Below, in pieces: positions 16,332-22,925 of a DNA stretch of 34,935 bases. Location of the stretch: the NCBI GenBank assembly GCA_045636145.1, contig JAZTWV010000017.1, positions 1 to 34,935 of the forward strand, written 5' to 3'. The translations under genes and the position numbers were made by a program. The notes beneath the pieces are model-generated. The model saw only the letters and a program-made list of their open reading frames with translations. It was not told the DNA's origin and did no database searches. The stretch comes from Flemingiibacterium sp045636145. GTDB lineage: Bacteria; Bacillota; Clostridia; Oscillospirales; CAG-272. Numbering within the stretch: the stretch's first letter is position 1; each line of letters opens with the position of its first letter.

Positions 16332-17507
16332 CTACCGCATCACCGCACCTGTGCGCCGCGGCTCTGCCTCGGAGCACAGCTCAAAAAGCCGCTCCGCTCG
16401 CATATGGAGAGCGTACTGCTCCATGGCCTCAGGCGGCAAAAGCTTCGAATCCGACAGCTTTGAGAGCACCGCTATATCTGCGCGCTTTCTTGCAAGCGCA
16501 AGCACTTCTCTGCCGCGTGCGTTTGCGGCAAGGACATTTGTAAAAAGCGGATTTTTCTCGGCGTGGCGCATTTCCACACCCAGCATACAGGAAAGTATCG
16601 CCCGACGTACCCTCGATTCGGGATATCGCTTTGATTTTACGGCAGATACAAGCTCCGAAGTGCTCCTACACCGCTCTGCGGCGGCACAGAGGCGGTTTTC
16701 AAGTCCTCCCGACACCTCCATGTACCCGGAAAGCCGCCTCGGGTCAGCGGCACGAAGCATGGCTATGACCGCCACGTCAAGTGCTGACATATCGTATATT
16801 CTTCCCCCCGAAATCTCGCGTGTGAGGATTTTTTCTGCCTCACGGGGCATAAAATCCGAAAAATCCGTAGTTCCGCGCCCCAAAGCTGCTCTTATGGCGG
16901 ATGCCGAGCAGATGCCGGACAGCTCACTGCTGTTGAAATCCGCTCCCACGCGCTTCACGGTGTGGGGCGTCATACGTGAGCCAAGCTTTCGGAGCGCACT
17001 TATATATTCAAGTGCCAAGAGATTGTTTGAGCCTGACAAAATGTCACTCTCACCGTACATTTCGCCGTAAACCTCGGCGCGGAGTGTGCCGGTGTTTTTT
17101 GAAGGTCTGGCCTTTCGCGCCGCACCGTATGCCGCCACATATTCTTCCGAGGAAAGGCGGCTCTCGCATCGAATCAAAGCTTCAACGTCCCCCACCTCGC
17201 TTCCGAAAACGAGACCGTCGCACACACCAAGTCCCTCGGCAACAGCCACGCCGCCGAGGGCAAAAAATTCCGCTCCCGAAAAGCACCAGGGGGCAGGAAG
17301 CTCAAGCACCAGGTCAACGCCGCCGAAAAGAGCCGCCTCGGCTCTGGCATATTTGTCGATAACTGCCGGCTCTCCACGCTGTGTAAAGCTGCCGCTCATG
17401 ACGGCAACAAGCGCTGAGTCGGGGTCCTTTTTCTTTATTTGCTCTGCAAGATATTCATGCCCGTTGTGAAATGGATTAAATTCCGCAATGACCGCGTAAA
17501 TGTTCAC
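16332..17507 (-). CDS. tmcAL: tRNA(Met) cytidine acetate ligase (YlbM/TmcAL)
   Basis: In Bacillus this enzyme uses acetate and ATP to acetylate the wobble cytidine of elongator tRNA-Met. It has 391 residues from the chosen start. The nucleotidyltransferase signature is EFNPFHNGHEYLA (HxGH), then VMSGSFTQRGEPAVIDKYAR, ALFGGVDLVLELP and FSGAEFFALGGV. GTG 17507 is chosen because it gives the family N-terminus (VNIYAVIAEFNPFHNGH) and has GGGAG at about 10 bases; the ATG at 17561 would add 18 residues that do not fit. It is divergent from ackA. Acetate is the substrate of both enzymes, a suggestive pairing. Confidence 0.9.
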   Translation of the reverse strand: MNIYAVIAEFNPFHNGHEYLAEQIKKKDPDSALVAVMSGSFTQRGEPAVIDKYARAEAALFGGVDLVLELPAPWCFSGAEFFALGGVAVAEGLGVCDGLVFGSEVGDVEALIRCESRLSSEEYVAAYGAARKARPSKNTGTLRAEVYGEMYGESDILSGSNNLLALEYISALRKLGSRMTPHTVKRVGADFNSSELSGICSASAIRAALGRGTTDFSDFMPREAEKILTREISGGRIYDMSALDVAVIAMLRAADPRRLSGYMEVSGGLENRLCAAAERCRSTSELVSAVKSKRYPESRVRRAILSCMLGVEMRHAEKNPLFTNVLAANARGREVLALARKRADIAVLSKLSDSKLLPPEAMEQYALHMRAERLFELCSEAEPRRTGAVMR

Positions 17508-17537
17508 TGTTACTTCTCCCGGTTTGCATTTTCCTTG

Positions 17538-17595
17538 ATTTTTTTGCCAAAACCAAAACAAATTTGAAGCTAACTATTGATTTTGGCAAAAAAAT
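17538..17595. promoter_or_regulatory. 15-bp inverted repeat in the tmcAL-ackA promoter region
   Basis: ATTTTTTTGCCAAAA (17538-17552) and its exact reverse complement TTTTGGCAAAAAAAT (17581-17595), separated by 28 bp. The right arm fills the spacer of the ackA promoter, the left arm lies next to the tmcAL start. It looks like a two-site operator for a shared regulator. The protein is unknown. Confidence 0.6.
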
Positions 17596-17605
17596 ATGCT
17601 ACAAT
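17577..17605 (+). promoter_or_regulatory. Promoter of ackA
   Basis: TTGATT (17577-17582), 17 bp, TACAAT (17600-17605), with TGC before the -10 giving an extended -10. It overlaps the right arm of the inverted repeat 17581-17595. Confidence 0.75.
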
Positions 17606-17669
17606 ATAGTGTATAGTTTTATTTTACCATAAAATAATAAATAATGCAACAATAAACGGAGGAAAAACA

Positions 17670-18872
17670 ATGAAAGTTTTAGTAGTCAACGCCGGAAGCT
17701 CGTCTCTTAAGTACCAGCTTTTCGATACCGCTACCTATGAAGTAGTAGCAAAGGGTATCTGCGAGCGCATCGGCATCGACGGCAAGATCACGCACAAAAT
17801 GCCCGGCAAGGACAATTATGTGGCTGAGATCCCAATGCCCAACCATTCCGTAGCAACCAAGATTCTCGTTGACACTCTCGTGTCCGAGGAGTACGGCTGT
17901 CTTAAATCCATGAGCGAGATCGAAGCTGTAGGTCACAGAGTTGTCCACGGCGGCGCATACTTCTCCGAGTCCGTTCTCGTTACTCCCGAAGTAATCGAAA
18001 AGCTCAACAAGTGCATTGACCTTGCTCCCCTTCACACACCTGCACACCTTATGGGTATTGAGGGTATCACAAACGAGCTTCCCGGTGTTCCCCAGGTTCT
18101 CGTATTCGACACCGCATTCCATCAGACAATGCCCGACTACGCTTGGATGTATCCCATTCCCTATGAGCTTTACGAGAAATATTCCATCCGTCGCTACGGT
18201 GCACACGGCACATCCCACCGCTTCGTTGCAAGCGAAATGTGCAAGATTCTCGGTAAGACCGAGGGCACAAAGATCGTAACCTGCCACATTGGAAACGGCT
18301 CTTCCATTTCCGCGGTTAAGGACGGCAAGGTTATCGACACCTCCATGGGCTTCACTCCCCTTGACGGTGTTGAGATGGGTACACGCTGCGGTTCTATCGA
18401 CCCTGCTATCGTTACCTTCATCATGGAGCACGAGGGCTACACTCCCGGTGAGATGAGCGACTTCATGAACAAGAAGTGCGGCTTCCTCGGAGTATCCGGA
18501 ATCTCCTCTGACAGCCGTGACATTGAGGCGGCTATCCTCGAGGGCAACAAGCGTGCAGAGCTTGCGGCTAACATCCTTGCATATCAGGTTAAGAAGTACA
18601 TTGGTATGTACTCTGCCGCAATGAACGGTCTCGACGCTGTTGTATTCACCGCAGGTATGGGCGAAAACAACCCCGAGCTTCGTGAGCGTGCTTGCACTGA
18701 CATGGACTTCCTCGGCATCAAGATCGACAACGAGCTTAATGCGAAGGTCCTCCGTCAGCCCAACAATGTTAAGCTGTCCACCGACGATTCCAAGGTTCAG
18801 GTATGGGTTCTCCCCACCAACGAGGAGCTTGTAATCGCCTCCGACACAGAAGCAATCGTTAAGGCTCTTTAA
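17670..18872 (+). CDS. ackA: Acetate kinase
   Basis: Makes ATP from acetyl phosphate and ADP in fermentation. Its 400 residues are the normal length. Motifs: VNAGSSSLKYQLFDT at the N-terminus, VGHRVVHGG, FDTAFHQTMP, YGAHGTSHRFV, CHIGNGSSISAV, SMGFTPLDGVEMGTRCGSID and VFTAGMGENNPELRER. GGAGGA stands 7 bases before ATG 17670. It is monocistronic, with its own promoter and terminator. No pta gene is next to it. Codon choice is strongly biased, as expected for a highly expressed gene. Confidence 0.97.
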   Translation: MKVLVVNAGSSSLKYQLFDTATYEVVAKGICERIGIDGKITHKMPGKDNYVAEIPMPNHSVATKILVDTLVSEEYGCLKSMSEIEAVGHRVVHGGAYFSESVLVTPEVIEKLNKCIDLAPLHTPAHLMGIEGITNELPGVPQVLVFDTAFHQTMPDYAWMYPIPYELYEKYSIRRYGAHGTSHRFVASEMCKILGKTEGTKIVTCHIGNGSSISAVKDGKVIDTSMGFTPLDGVEMGTRCGSIDPAIVTFIMEHEGYTPGEMSDFMNKKCGFLGVSGISSDSRDIEAAILEGNKRAELAANILAYQVKKYIGMYSAAMNGLDAVVFTAGMGENNPELRERACTDMDFLGIKIDNELNAKVLRQPNNVKLSTDDSKVQVWVLPTNEELVIASDTEAIVKAL

Positions 18873-18889
18873 TCAGATATAATAAAGCG

Positions 18890-18925
18890 ACTCCCGAGGA
18901 ACTGCGGTTCTTCGGGAGTTTTTTG
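18890..18925 (+). terminator. Intrinsic terminator of ackA
   Basis: Stem ACTCCCGA (18890-18897) with TTCGGGAGT (18911-18919), extended inward by GAAC/GTTC, then a run of T. Confidence 0.9.
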
Positions 18926-18966
18926 TGTCCCTCAAAAAATATTTTACCACGCTCCCAAAAAGCGAC

Positions 18967-18994
18967 AGGATTTTCGCCTGCTTGGTGATACAAT
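18967..18994 (+). promoter_or_regulatory. Candidate promoter of the spoIIA operon, sigma-H-like
   Basis: AGGATTT (18967-18973) resembles the sigma-H -35 box. GATACAAT (18987-18994) follows after 13 bp, near the position for a sigma-H -10. TACAAT (18989-18994) could instead be a sigma-A -10 without a clear -35. In Bacillus spoIIA is read by sigma-H. The assignment here is tentative. Confidence 0.4.
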
Positions 18995-19028
18995 AGTTAC
19001 TGAAATAACCCAAAAAGGAGAATTTTTC

Positions 19029-19367
19029 ATGGAATGCAGCGTAACTCATACATTAACAGGCTCGGAGCTGACTCTCGCCGTGTCCGGCGAGATCGACCAC
19101 CACAACGCAAGACAGCTTCGGCGAAAAATCGATGAATCCCTCTATTATTACCGCCCGAAGTCCGTGGCACTTGATCTTTCGGATGTGGCGTTTATGGACT
19201 CGTCGGGACTTGGTCTCATTCTCGGCAGATTTACCCTTGCAAGGGAGCTTGGCGGCGTTCTTAAGATAGTTGACCCAAGCGAAAATGTGTCGAAAATACT
19301 TGAGCTTGCAGGCACGGGACGGCTTATAAAAATCGAAAAGACAGCTTTGAAAGGAAGTACAAAATGA
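19029..19367 (+). CDS. spoIIAA: Anti-sigma F factor antagonist SpoIIAA
   Basis: STAS-domain protein of 112 residues. When unphosphorylated it binds SpoIIAB and frees sigma-F in the forespore. The STAS core is visible: VSGEIDHHNARQLRRKI, VALDLSDVAFMDSSGLGLILGR with the phosphoryl-acceptor serine at S58, and LKIVDPSENVSKILELAG. An AAGGAG site lies 8 bases before ATG 19029. It overlaps spoIIAB by 4 bp (ATGA). This is the first gene of the spoIIA operon. Confidence 0.95.
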   Translation: MECSVTHTLTGSELTLAVSGEIDHHNARQLRRKIDESLYYYRPKSVALDLSDVAFMDSSGLGLILGRFTLARELGGVLKIVDPSENVSKILELAGTGRLIKIEKTALKGSTK

Positions 19368-19795
19368 AAACTCTCAAAAACGAAATGACCTGCCGTTTTT
19401 CGGCGCTCAGCGAAAACGAAAGCTTCGCACGCTCCCTGGCGGTAAGCTTTGCTTCGGGGGCGTCCCCCACAATCACTCAGCTCGCGGACATCAAGTGCGC
19501 TGTCAGCGAAGCTGTGACCAACGCTATCGTGCACGCCTACCCAGACGGCGGCGGCACGGTGACTCTTTCAATGAAGCACTACGAGGGCGGACTTATCGTT
19601 ATCGCCGTAAAGGACAACGGAATCGGCATTCCCGATGTAACTGCGGCGCGCGAGCCGCTCTACACCACGGACACCACCGGTGAGCGTAGCGGCATGGGCT
19701 TTGCCATCATGGAAAGCATGATGGACAAACTTGCGGTGCGCTCAAAGGAGGGGCGCGGCACAACTGTCACCATGAAAATAAAGGTTGGTACATAG
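19364..19795 (+). CDS. spoIIAB: Anti-sigma F factor / serine kinase SpoIIAB
   Basis: GHKL-type kinase of 143 residues that binds sigma-F and phosphorylates SpoIIAA. The ATP site is complete: N box SEAVTNAIVHAYPD (N53), G1 box VKDNGIGIPD (84-91) and G2 box GERSGMGFAIMESMMD (106-121). It begins with a 4-bp overlap to spoIIAA and ends 24 bases before sigF, so the three genes form one operon. Confidence 0.95.
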   Translation: MKTLKNEMTCRFSALSENESFARSLAVSFASGASPTITQLADIKCAVSEAVTNAIVHAYPDGGGTVTLSMKHYEGGLIVIAVKDNGIGIPDVTAAREPLYTTDTTGERSGMGFAIMESMMDKLAVRSKEGRGTTVTMKIKVGT

Positions 19796-19819
19796 CTTCA
19801 TAAAAGGAATTGATAAAAA

Positions 19820-20554
19820 ATGAAAACAGCCGACTACACAAAGAATGCGGAGCTTTTGTCGAGGGTACGTGACGGCGATACCGAAGCCGAGGCGGAGCTT
19901 TTATCGGCAAACATGGGGCTTATCAGAAGTATCGCCATGCGCTTTCGCGACCGTGCCGCCGAGACTCACGGGTGCGAGCTTGAAGATCTGATACAGCTTG
20001 GCGCAATCGGTATGATAAAGGCGATGAAGAGCTACGACCCTTCCTTTGGCACGGTGTTTTCCACATACGCTGTGCCGCTGATAATCGGTGAGATCAAGCG
20101 TTTTCTCAGGGATGACGGGCCTGTGAAGGTCAGCCGCACCACCAAGCGTCTTGCGGGGGAGATCATGCACGCCCGTGAGGCGTTCACGCGCCGCGAGGGG
20201 CGTGAGCCAAGTGTTGACGAGCTATCCGAGATGTGCGGCATATCGCGTGAAGATTTATGCTCGGCTCTGCTTGCCGCCAAGCCGCCCCATTCATTCTCGG
20301 ACACGGTAAATGATGACGGTGCACAGCTTGGGGAGCTTCTCCCCTCCGACAAAGATGAGCTTGAGGGGCTTTGCGACAAGCTTGCGCTCCGCGAGGCGAT
20401 AGCTTCTCTTCCGCCACTATGGCGCGAGATAATCGCGCTCCGCTATTTTCGCGAATACTCCCAACAGCAGACCGCAGAGTTACTTGGTCTTACCCAAGTC
20501 AAGGTCTCACGGGAAGAGAAAAAAATCTTCCAAAAACTGCGGTCTATGCTTTAG
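19820..20554 (+). CDS. sigF: RNA polymerase sigma-F factor (forespore-specific)
   Basis: Sigma-70 family factor of 244 residues for early forespore genes. Seen: region 2 (ANMGLIRSIAMRF, ELEDLIQLGAIGMIKAMKSY, FSTYAVPLIIGEIKRFLRD), region 3 (PSVDELSEMCGISREDL) and region 4 (LPPLWREIIALRYFREYSQQ, then TAELLGLTQVKVSREEKKI). Third gene of spoIIA. Its presence says the organism can enter sporulation. A strong terminator begins within its stop codon. Confidence 0.95.
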   Translation: MKTADYTKNAELLSRVRDGDTEAEAELLSANMGLIRSIAMRFRDRAAETHGCELEDLIQLGAIGMIKAMKSYDPSFGTVFSTYAVPLIIGEIKRFLRDDGPVKVSRTTKRLAGEIMHAREAFTRREGREPSVDELSEMCGISREDLCSALLAAKPPHSFSDTVNDDGAQLGELLPSDKDELEGLCDKLALREAIASLPPLWREIIALRYFREYSQQQTAELLGLTQVKVSREEKKIFQKLRSML

Positions 20555-20590
20555 CTCGGGGACGGATTCTATCCGTCTCCGAGCTTTTAT
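20553..20590 (+). terminator. Intrinsic terminator of the spoIIA operon
   Basis: A 15-bp stem (20553-20567 with 20571-20585, one G-U pair) with a 3-nt loop, followed by TTTTATT. It overlaps the last two bases of the sigF stop codon. Confidence 0.92.
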
Positions 20591-20830
20591 TGTGTAAGAG
20601 AATTACGGTCGCGTATAGGAGTTACGGTCGCTGTTCTTGAGCACATCGCTTGCGATGTGCTAAAAGCATCCGCAAAGAACTTTATACATGGGAATAATTA
20701 CACCGCTAAGGCAATGCGTGTGCAGAATCGTTCGAGCGCACGACTCGCGCCGCCTGCATGGCCCCGCACCATTCCGGCGGCTTGGGTCACGGTAATTGTT
20801 TGTATGGTAAAGGGGATGATTGCGGCATCC

Positions 20831-20855
20831 GTAGGGCGGGGGCTTGCTCCCGCCG
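20831..20855 (+). repeat. GTAGGG-type GC hairpin repeat
   Basis: GTAGGGCGGGGGCTTGCTCC followed by CGCCG: stem GGCGGG(G)GC with GC(T)CCCGCC. It is identical to the units at 20963-20987 and, in reverse, at 28345-28370, 28513-28538 and 30932-30957. Confidence 0.8.
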
Positions 20856-20962
20856 ATTCCGCAACCTACGGAACGTTATACTCGCGCCTGCATGACCCCG
20901 CACCATTACGCAGGATTGTTTGGCGGTAATTGTTTGTATAGCAAAGTATGATTGCGGCATCC

Positions 20963-20987
20963 GTAGGGCGGGGGCTTGCTCCCGCCG
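20963..20987 (+). repeat. GTAGGG-type GC hairpin repeat
   Basis: Second identical unit in copy B, 107 bases after the first. Both follow the same ATTGCGGCATCC sequence, so a segment of about 130 bp has been duplicated in tandem. Confidence 0.8.
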
Positions 20988-21006
20988 TTCTCTATAACTC
21001 CATACG

Positions 21007-21183
21007 CGCACCACACCCGTAAGGAGCGACATCCTCGACGCCCAGTTCCCCGACTCAACCGCTCCTCTCTTCGCGTCCCCGTATCCGCAGGATGCGGCGG
21101 AGGTCGCACGCCGTGGCACGCGGCAAAACAAAAAATCTGCACACCTTTTTAAAAAAACCGTACAGCTAAAATGTGCACATCCG
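21007..21183. other. Region before the helix-turn-helix operon
   Basis: GC-rich noncoding stretch. It includes GTAAGGAGCGACATCCTCGA (21018-21037), a diverged relative of the hairpin at 30794-30826. The last 60 bases turn A/T-rich before the promoter at 21184. No gene is supported. Confidence 0.45.
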
Positions 21184-21212
21184 TTGACTCGCCGAGGGGC
21201 AAATGCTATAAT
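21184..21212 (+). promoter_or_regulatory. Near-consensus promoter of the two-gene HTH operon
   Basis: TTGACT (21184-21189), 17 bp, TATAAT (21207-21212), with TGC before the -10. It is among the strongest-looking promoters in the window. A small hairpin, GGCG-5-CGCC (about 21222-21234), precedes the AGGAGG site. Confidence 0.82.
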
Positions 21213-21252
21213 CTTCTTGTAAGGCGCAAAACGCCAAAAAAGGAGGTTATTT

Positions 21253-21618
21253 ATGAACTACTTAAGACAAATCAAAGGCTTCTATCTTCGCCGAAGATTA
21301 TTCCCCCTGTCAAGCTCTGCCATCACACTTTATTATCTTCTGCTGGAGCAGTTTAATCTCGTAGGATTCCCACAGTTTATGCGCATACCGCTGAGCCGAC
21401 TGATGTCGGAAACAAATCTCGGCAAAACCGCCGTATGCCGTGCACGAATGGAGCTTGTGCGGCAAAAATATCTTGACTGCGAAAAATCCGAATGCCGCTC
21501 CCAAAGTGCAAGATACAGCATAATCACAATCGACCCCGACGAGTATCTTAACAAGCCGGAAAGATACGAAGCCACCCCGGCAGGTCTGCTTCCAAAGGCT
21601 TCGGGAGGTGCGAAATGA
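21253..21618 (+). CDS. Winged-helix protein, phage-replisome/DnaD-N-like
   Basis: A 121-residue protein. The N-terminal 90 residues look like a winged helix of the type at the start of phage and plasmid replication organisers: FPLSSSAITLYYLLLEQFN (helix 1), MRIPLSRLMSETNLGKTAV (helix-turn-helix), RMELVRQKYLDCE and a wing ending SARYSIITID. The C-terminal tail is short and basic, with no DnaD second domain. AGGAGG stands 6 bases before ATG 21253. It overlaps the next gene by 4 bp. No other phage genes are near, so it may be a domesticated remnant or a small regulatory pair. Function is not known. Confidence 0.75.
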   Translation: MNYLRQIKGFYLRRRLFPLSSSAITLYYLLLEQFNLVGFPQFMRIPLSRLMSETNLGKTAVCRARMELVRQKYLDCEKSECRSQSARYSIITIDPDEYLNKPERYEATPAGLLPKASGGAK

Positions 21619-22013
21619 GACTTTACAACTACCCCACATCCCTGCTCTTTTTCTCGCGGTACGATTGGTATCTTCGCGCCCTTAACTCAAAAAATGCGGA
21701 GAGAAAAAAGATTTTAGCTGACATTAACTCCGGTCTTATCAGCCGCGACACGCTGGACGAAAATTGGAGCAGAAATTTAGAAAGCGAAATAGAATCCCTC
21801 AGAAAGAGGCTCCACGACATCGAATACACGGTGAACGCCATGCCGGAAACACCGGAGCTGCTTCCCTGCAAGCTTTTTCTTCGGCTTCATTTTATCTGCG
21901 GTATGTCGATGACCGACACCGCCGGGGAAATGAACGTCAGCCAAAGCACGCTCCGCCGCATCCGCGACCGCGCGGCACGGCATTTCGACGATTTTCCGCC
22001 CATATTTGCGTAA
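21615..22013 (+). CDS. Sigma-70 region-4-like helix-turn-helix protein
   Basis: A 132-residue protein. Residues 1-60 carry a basic and aromatic N-terminus (YNYPTSLLFFSRYDWYLRAL). Residues 55-75 are a charged helix. The C-terminal 45 residues hold a helix-turn-helix like sigma region 4 or phage ArpU/DUF1492 regulators: LRLHFICGMSMTDTAGEMNV, then SQSTLRRIRDRAARHF. Start and stop of the two genes share ATGA, so it is co-translated with the winged-helix gene. Not a complete sigma factor: no region 2 is present. Role unknown. Confidence 0.72.
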   Translation: MRLYNYPTSLLFFSRYDWYLRALNSKNAERKKILADINSGLISRDTLDENWSRNLESEIESLRKRLHDIEYTVNAMPETPELLPCKLFLRLHFICGMSMTDTAGEMNVSQSTLRRIRDRAARHFDDFPPIFA

Positions 22014-22033
22014 AGAAAACAGCACCAAAACAG

Positions 22034-22107
22034 CGGGAGGCGAGACGCCTCCCCTACAGCAGAATTACAATGTACGTCGTAGGGGAGGGGTCTCCCCTCC
22101 CGTTTTT
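22034..22107. terminator. Hairpin-repeat terminator pair between the HTH operon and hisE
   Basis: Two GTAGGG units at a convergent junction. For the HTH operon (+): GTAGGGGAGGGG-TCT-CCCCTCCCG then TTTTTC (22079-22107). For hisE (-): the unit 22056-22034 reads GTAGGGGAGGCG-TCT-CGCCTCCCG and is followed by CTGTTTTGG. Both have 8-bp GC stems and T-rich tails. The pair matches that at 16235-16311. Confidence 0.72.
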
Positions 22108-22129
22108 CAAGATACCGATACCTGTTTTA

Positions 22130-22459
22130 TTATGTATTCCTGTCTACCTTTTTCATTACCTTAAGATTGCCTATCTTTTTGGAGCGGCAGTCAAGCTCGG
22201 AAAGAACGTCGTCAAGGGAAAGTCCGCGCTCATTCATCATTACCATGATGTGATAAACAAGGTCGGAAATCTCGTTCTTCAGCTCCTCGTTGTCACCGTT
22301 TTTTGCGGCGATTATAGTCTCGGCGCACTCCTCGCCCACCTTTTTAAGAATCTTGTCAAGTCCCTTCTCAAAAAGATAGCAGGTGTACGAACCCTCCTCG
22401 GGATTTTCGCGGCGTCCCGCAATTACAGCTTCAAGCTCTTTTAATACGTTATCGTTCAT
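22130..22459 (-). CDS. hisE: Phosphoribosyl-ATP pyrophosphatase
   Basis: Second step of histidine synthesis: PR-ATP to PR-AMP. It has 109 residues, the usual size when HisE is a separate protein. Motifs: YTCYLFEKGLDKILKKVGEE, CAETIIAAKN and EISDLVYHIMVMMNERGL, the MazG-like metal-binding helices. Start ATG 22459 has an AGAGAGGA site 10-11 bases upstream. It is the last gene of the operon, after a 114-bp structured linker from hisI. Confidence 0.95.
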   Translation of the reverse strand: MNDNVLKELEAVIAGRRENPEEGSYTCYLFEKGLDKILKKVGEECAETIIAAKNGDNEELKNEISDLVYHIMVMMNERGLSLDDVLSELDCRSKKIGNLKVMKKVDRNT

Positions 22460-22489
22460 TTTGTTAACATTCCTCTCTAACTATAATTC

Positions 22490-22577
22490 GAGTTTTGTGC
22501 CGGTTTCCGTAAGGAAATTCGCATCGAAGATGCGAAAGTCACAAAACTCCGGCTCTGAAAAATGACCCATTTTTCAG
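22490..22577 (-). promoter_or_regulatory. Structured linker hisI-hisE
   Basis: In the his mRNA: a 9-bp hairpin CTGAAAAAT-5-ATTTTTCAG (22555-22577, overlapping the hisI stop), then an outer 10-bp stem (22490-22499 with 22540-22549) enclosing two hairpins, 22504-22508/22513-22517 and 22518-22525/22529-22536. The layout is a three-way junction. It shares the hairpin sequence and the CACAAAAC arm with the linker at 25033-25148. Confidence 0.65.
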
Positions 22578-22918
22578 ATGCTTCCATCTCTGTAAAGTTC
22601 ACGGTAGAAGCAGGTGCGGTTGCCCGTGTGGCACGCCGCTCCCGTCTGATTTACCAAAACAAGCAATGTGTCCTCGTCGCAGTCATAGAAAATCCGCTTT
22701 ACACGCTGAACATGACCGGACGTAGCACCCTTATTCCAAAGCTCCCCTCTTGAACGGCTGAAAAACCATGTAAATCCCGTCTCAAGAGTAAGCTTCAGGG
22801 ATTCTTCGTTCATATAGGCAAGCATCAGCACCTCGCCGTTGTCGCAGTCTTGCACGATTGCCGGAATAAGCTGGGATTTCTTAAAAAAATCCTTCAAATC
22901 TACATTTTTATCTATCAT
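22574..22918 (-). CDS. hisI: Phosphoribosyl-AMP cyclohydrolase
   Basis: Third step of histidine synthesis. It has 114 residues from ATG 22918, which gives the normal N-terminus (MIDKNVDLKDFFKKSQLIPA); the open frame further upstream lies in hisF. Motifs: VLMLAYMNEESLKLTLETG, TWFFSRSRGELWNKGATSGH, VKRIFYDCDEDTLLVLVNQT and GAACHTGNRTCFYREL, with the zinc-binding Cys residues. It starts 7 bases after the hisF stop. HisI and HisE are separate here, not fused. Confidence 0.95.
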   Translation of the reverse strand: MIDKNVDLKDFFKKSQLIPAIVQDCDNGEVLMLAYMNEESLKLTLETGFTWFFSRSRGELWNKGATSGHVQRVKRIFYDCDEDTLLVLVNQTGAACHTGNRTCFYRELYRDGSI

Positions 22919-22925
22919 TTTGTCC

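Larger units (their letters stand above)
20613..21006 (-). repeat. MITE-like repeat, copy B (reverse orientation)
   Basis: Begins GTATAGGAGTTACGGTCGCT and matches, in reverse complement, the right part of copy A: AACTTTATACATGGGAAT, ACCGCTAAGGCAATGCGT, GCGCCGCCTGCATGGCCCCG, CACCATTCCGGCGGCTTGG. It carries two GTAGGGCGGGGGCTTGCTCC hairpins (20831-20855, 20963-20987). A diverged second end, CTCCATACG, may lie at 20998-21006. A fragment of the end (AATTACGGTCGC) is duplicated just before it (about 20602-20613), which suggests nested insertion or slippage. A gene model at 20657-20929 is repeat-derived and rejected. Confidence 0.72.

Noticed and set aside
17508..17561. ATG start for TmcAL at 17561
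   Set aside because: It adds 18 residues absent from the family, and it reads through the inverted repeat; GTG 17507 has a better-placed site.
17679..18431. Minus-strand open frame of 250 codons opposite ackA
   Set aside because: Antisense shadow of a highly biased gene; no promoter or family resemblance.
20600..21180. CRISPR array from the repeated units at 20831 and 20963
   Set aside because: Units are hairpins of a dispersed family, only two in tandem, without regular spacers or cas genes.
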